A stretch of DNA of 59,738 bases. Source: Pseudomonadota bacterium. GTDB taxonomy: Bacteria; Pseudomonadota; Gammaproteobacteria; Steroidobacterales; Steroidobacteraceae. The stretch is from NCBI GenBank assembly GCA_963205255.1, contig CAUJIK010000038.1, positions 1 to 59,738 on the forward strand, read 5' to 3'. The translations under genes were made by a program, and so were the position numbers. The notes beneath the pieces were generated by a model. That model was not told the DNA's origin, did no database searches, and was given only the letters and a program-made list of their open reading frames with translations. Positions 58,867-59,738 of this stretch are shown piece by piece; the stretch's first letter is position 1; every line of letters begins with the position of its first letter.

Positions 58867-58952
58867 GCGGTCCGTCGAATGCCGTCTCTGGGAGACCTGG
58901 GACCCTATTTGACGATGTATCGGCGACCGGAATATGTGCTCAAGGTCACCAA

Positions 58953-59648
58953 TCAGGAAAGGCTGCGGCGACCTGCTGCTGCCAGCTGCTCCAGGGCCCT
59001 GCCTTCATACACATAGACGCCGCGGCGCTGCGACCGCGAAGCCCCCAGCATGGCCTCGGCCACATGCGTTGCGGCAATCCCGCGCCAGCGGGCATAGCTG
59101 CCCTGCAGCAGCGGATTGACCAGCGGCATCGCGAGCCCCGCCAGCAATTCCAGCGGCCGCAGCTCGCCACGCCAGCCCAGCAGCAACCCGGGGCGCAGAA
59201 TGTCCAGGGATCCGAAACCCACCTCCCGCAAAGCCTGCTCCATCTCGCCCTTGGTGCGCAGATAGGCATTGCGGGCCTCGCGATCGGCGCCCGCGGCCGA
59301 GAGCACCACGAAGCGGGTGGCGCCCAGGGAATGCGCGGCGCGCGCAAAACTCACCGTGAGATCCAGATCCACCTTCTGGCGCTCCTTTTCGGAGCCGGCC
59401 TGGCGCAGGGTGGACCCGATGCAGCAATAGGCGTCATGGCAGGCCAGCCCCGCGAGCTGGGCGCGCACCTGCTCCAGCGGCAGGATGCGGTTCGCGAGCT
59501 TCGGATGCTCCAGCGGCAGGGGGCGGCGCGACACGGCATAAACGCGGGCATGATCCGGCGCCCCCAGCAGCAGCCGCAGCAACAGGCCACCGACGAAACC
59601 GCTGCCACCTGCGACCAGCGCGACCCGGGGACTTGCCTGTTGCGACAT
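58953..59648 (-). CDS. NAD(P)-binding Rossmann-fold protein (atypical SDR / NmrA-like)
   Basis: A 231-residue atypical short-chain dehydrogenase. The cofactor loop is VALVAGGSGFVGGLLLRLLL (about 9-28), followed by DAYCCIGSTLRQAGS and a FVVLSAAGADREARNAYLRTKGEMEQALRE segment in which Lys of RTKGEME replaces the usual YxxxK. The C-terminal LRPGLLLG resembles the HTATIP2/YwnB group of oxidoreductases. Function unknown. The ATG at 59648 is preferred because TATCTT stands 7 bases upstream; the frame reaches back to 59723 without better support. It lies 87 bp upstream of the GGDEF-EAL start on the same strand. Confidence 0.85.
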   Translation of the reverse strand: MSQQASPRVALVAGGSGFVGGLLLRLLLGAPDHARVYAVSRRPLPLEHPKLANRILPLEQVRAQLAGLACHDAYCCIGSTLRQAGSEKERQKVDLDLTVSFARAAHSLGATRFVVLSAAGADREARNAYLRTKGEMEQALREVGFGSLDILRPGLLLGWRGELRPLELLAGLAMPLVNPLLQGSYARWRGIAATHVAEAMLGASRSQRRGVYVYEGRALEQLAAAGRRSLS

Positions 59649-59655
59649 GCCGCCA

Positions 59656-59661
59656 AAGATA
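59656..59661 (-). promoter_or_regulatory. Candidate -10 (TATCTT) for the Rossmann-fold gene
   Basis: On the minus strand TATCTT is followed by 7 bases and the ATG at 59648, with no ribosome-binding site; another leaderless candidate. Confidence 0.4.
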
Positions 59662-59738
59662 CAGGAGAGCCGCCGACGATGCGCCCGCACGGCTTCCAGG
59701 GTTAATCTGTGCACATGAGACACGCCGGGCTTCGGACA

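Overview
This is a 59.7 kb stretch of chromosome from a high-GC (roughly two thirds G+C) Gram-negative bacterium. It has no insertion sequence, prophage, CRISPR array or rRNA. Several features point to the Gammaproteobacteria: an opgGH glucan pair, HrpB helicase, YgiQ, an E. coli-type LexA box (CTGT-N8-ACAG), a cobalamin riboswitch and a GEMM-type cyclic-di-GMP riboswitch. Gene content resembles environmental lineages such as Nevskiales or Steroidobacterales, but that placement is inference.

Region by region: (1) 1-8.3 kb is a catabolic block: a flavin amine/amino-acid oxidoreductase coupled to a di-haem cytochrome c and a RidA protein, an IclR regulator, a ThDP-dependent enzyme, an FAH-family protein, an AhpD-like protein and an aldehyde dehydrogenase. 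Together they could take an amine or amino acid through imine, oxo acid and aldehyde to an acid. (2) 8.4-17.1 kb holds a peroxidase, a PhoX phosphatase, an ECF42-type sigma factor broken by a nonsense codon with its YCII partner, SRPBCC and VOC proteins, an SLC13-type permease and an unknown lipoprotein. (3) 17.1-23.9 kb is a B12 uptake and salvage locus. A cobalamin riboswitch precedes btuF-btuC-btuD-(cobQ remnant)-cobT-cobS-cobC, with cobU divergent. cobQ has lost most of its ligase half through several deletions. (4) A tRNA(CAU), a gene-poor 0.46 kb gap, a GATase, a type II NADH dehydrogenase and a glutathione S-transferase follow.

(5) 27.1-35.1 kb is the most striking region: a haem operon of short hemA, hemC with a C-terminal extension (probable hemD), histidine kinase, OmpR-type response regulator, hemE, hemN and a CPBP protease, with hemJ convergent. 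A two-component system inside a haem operon, next to a short hemA and an extended hemC, recalls the HemKR locus of Leptospira. A direct repeat TGACC-N6-TGACA in front of hemA resembles the 'hem-box' reported there. This looks like a self-regulated haem operon outside the spirochaetes.

(6) 35.1-48.2 kb holds hrpB, a VOC protein, a zinc metallopeptidase, opgG-opgH-DUF423, ygiQ, an M2 dipeptidyl carboxypeptidase and an EamA transporter. (7) 48.2-54.0 kb encodes a tandem double-length UvrA (1823 aa, four ATP sites) behind a perfect LexA box, followed by a coupled small Cys-rich protein. (8) 54.0-58.9 kb pairs a SPOR-like protein under a cyclic-di-GMP-I riboswitch with a GGDEF/EAL protein. An NAD(P)-binding Rossmann protein closes the window.

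A cross-cutting pattern is that many promoter-proximal genes lack a Shine-Dalgarno sequence and carry a TATAAT-like hexamer 6-8 nt upstream of the start codon. This suggests widespread leaderless mRNAs.
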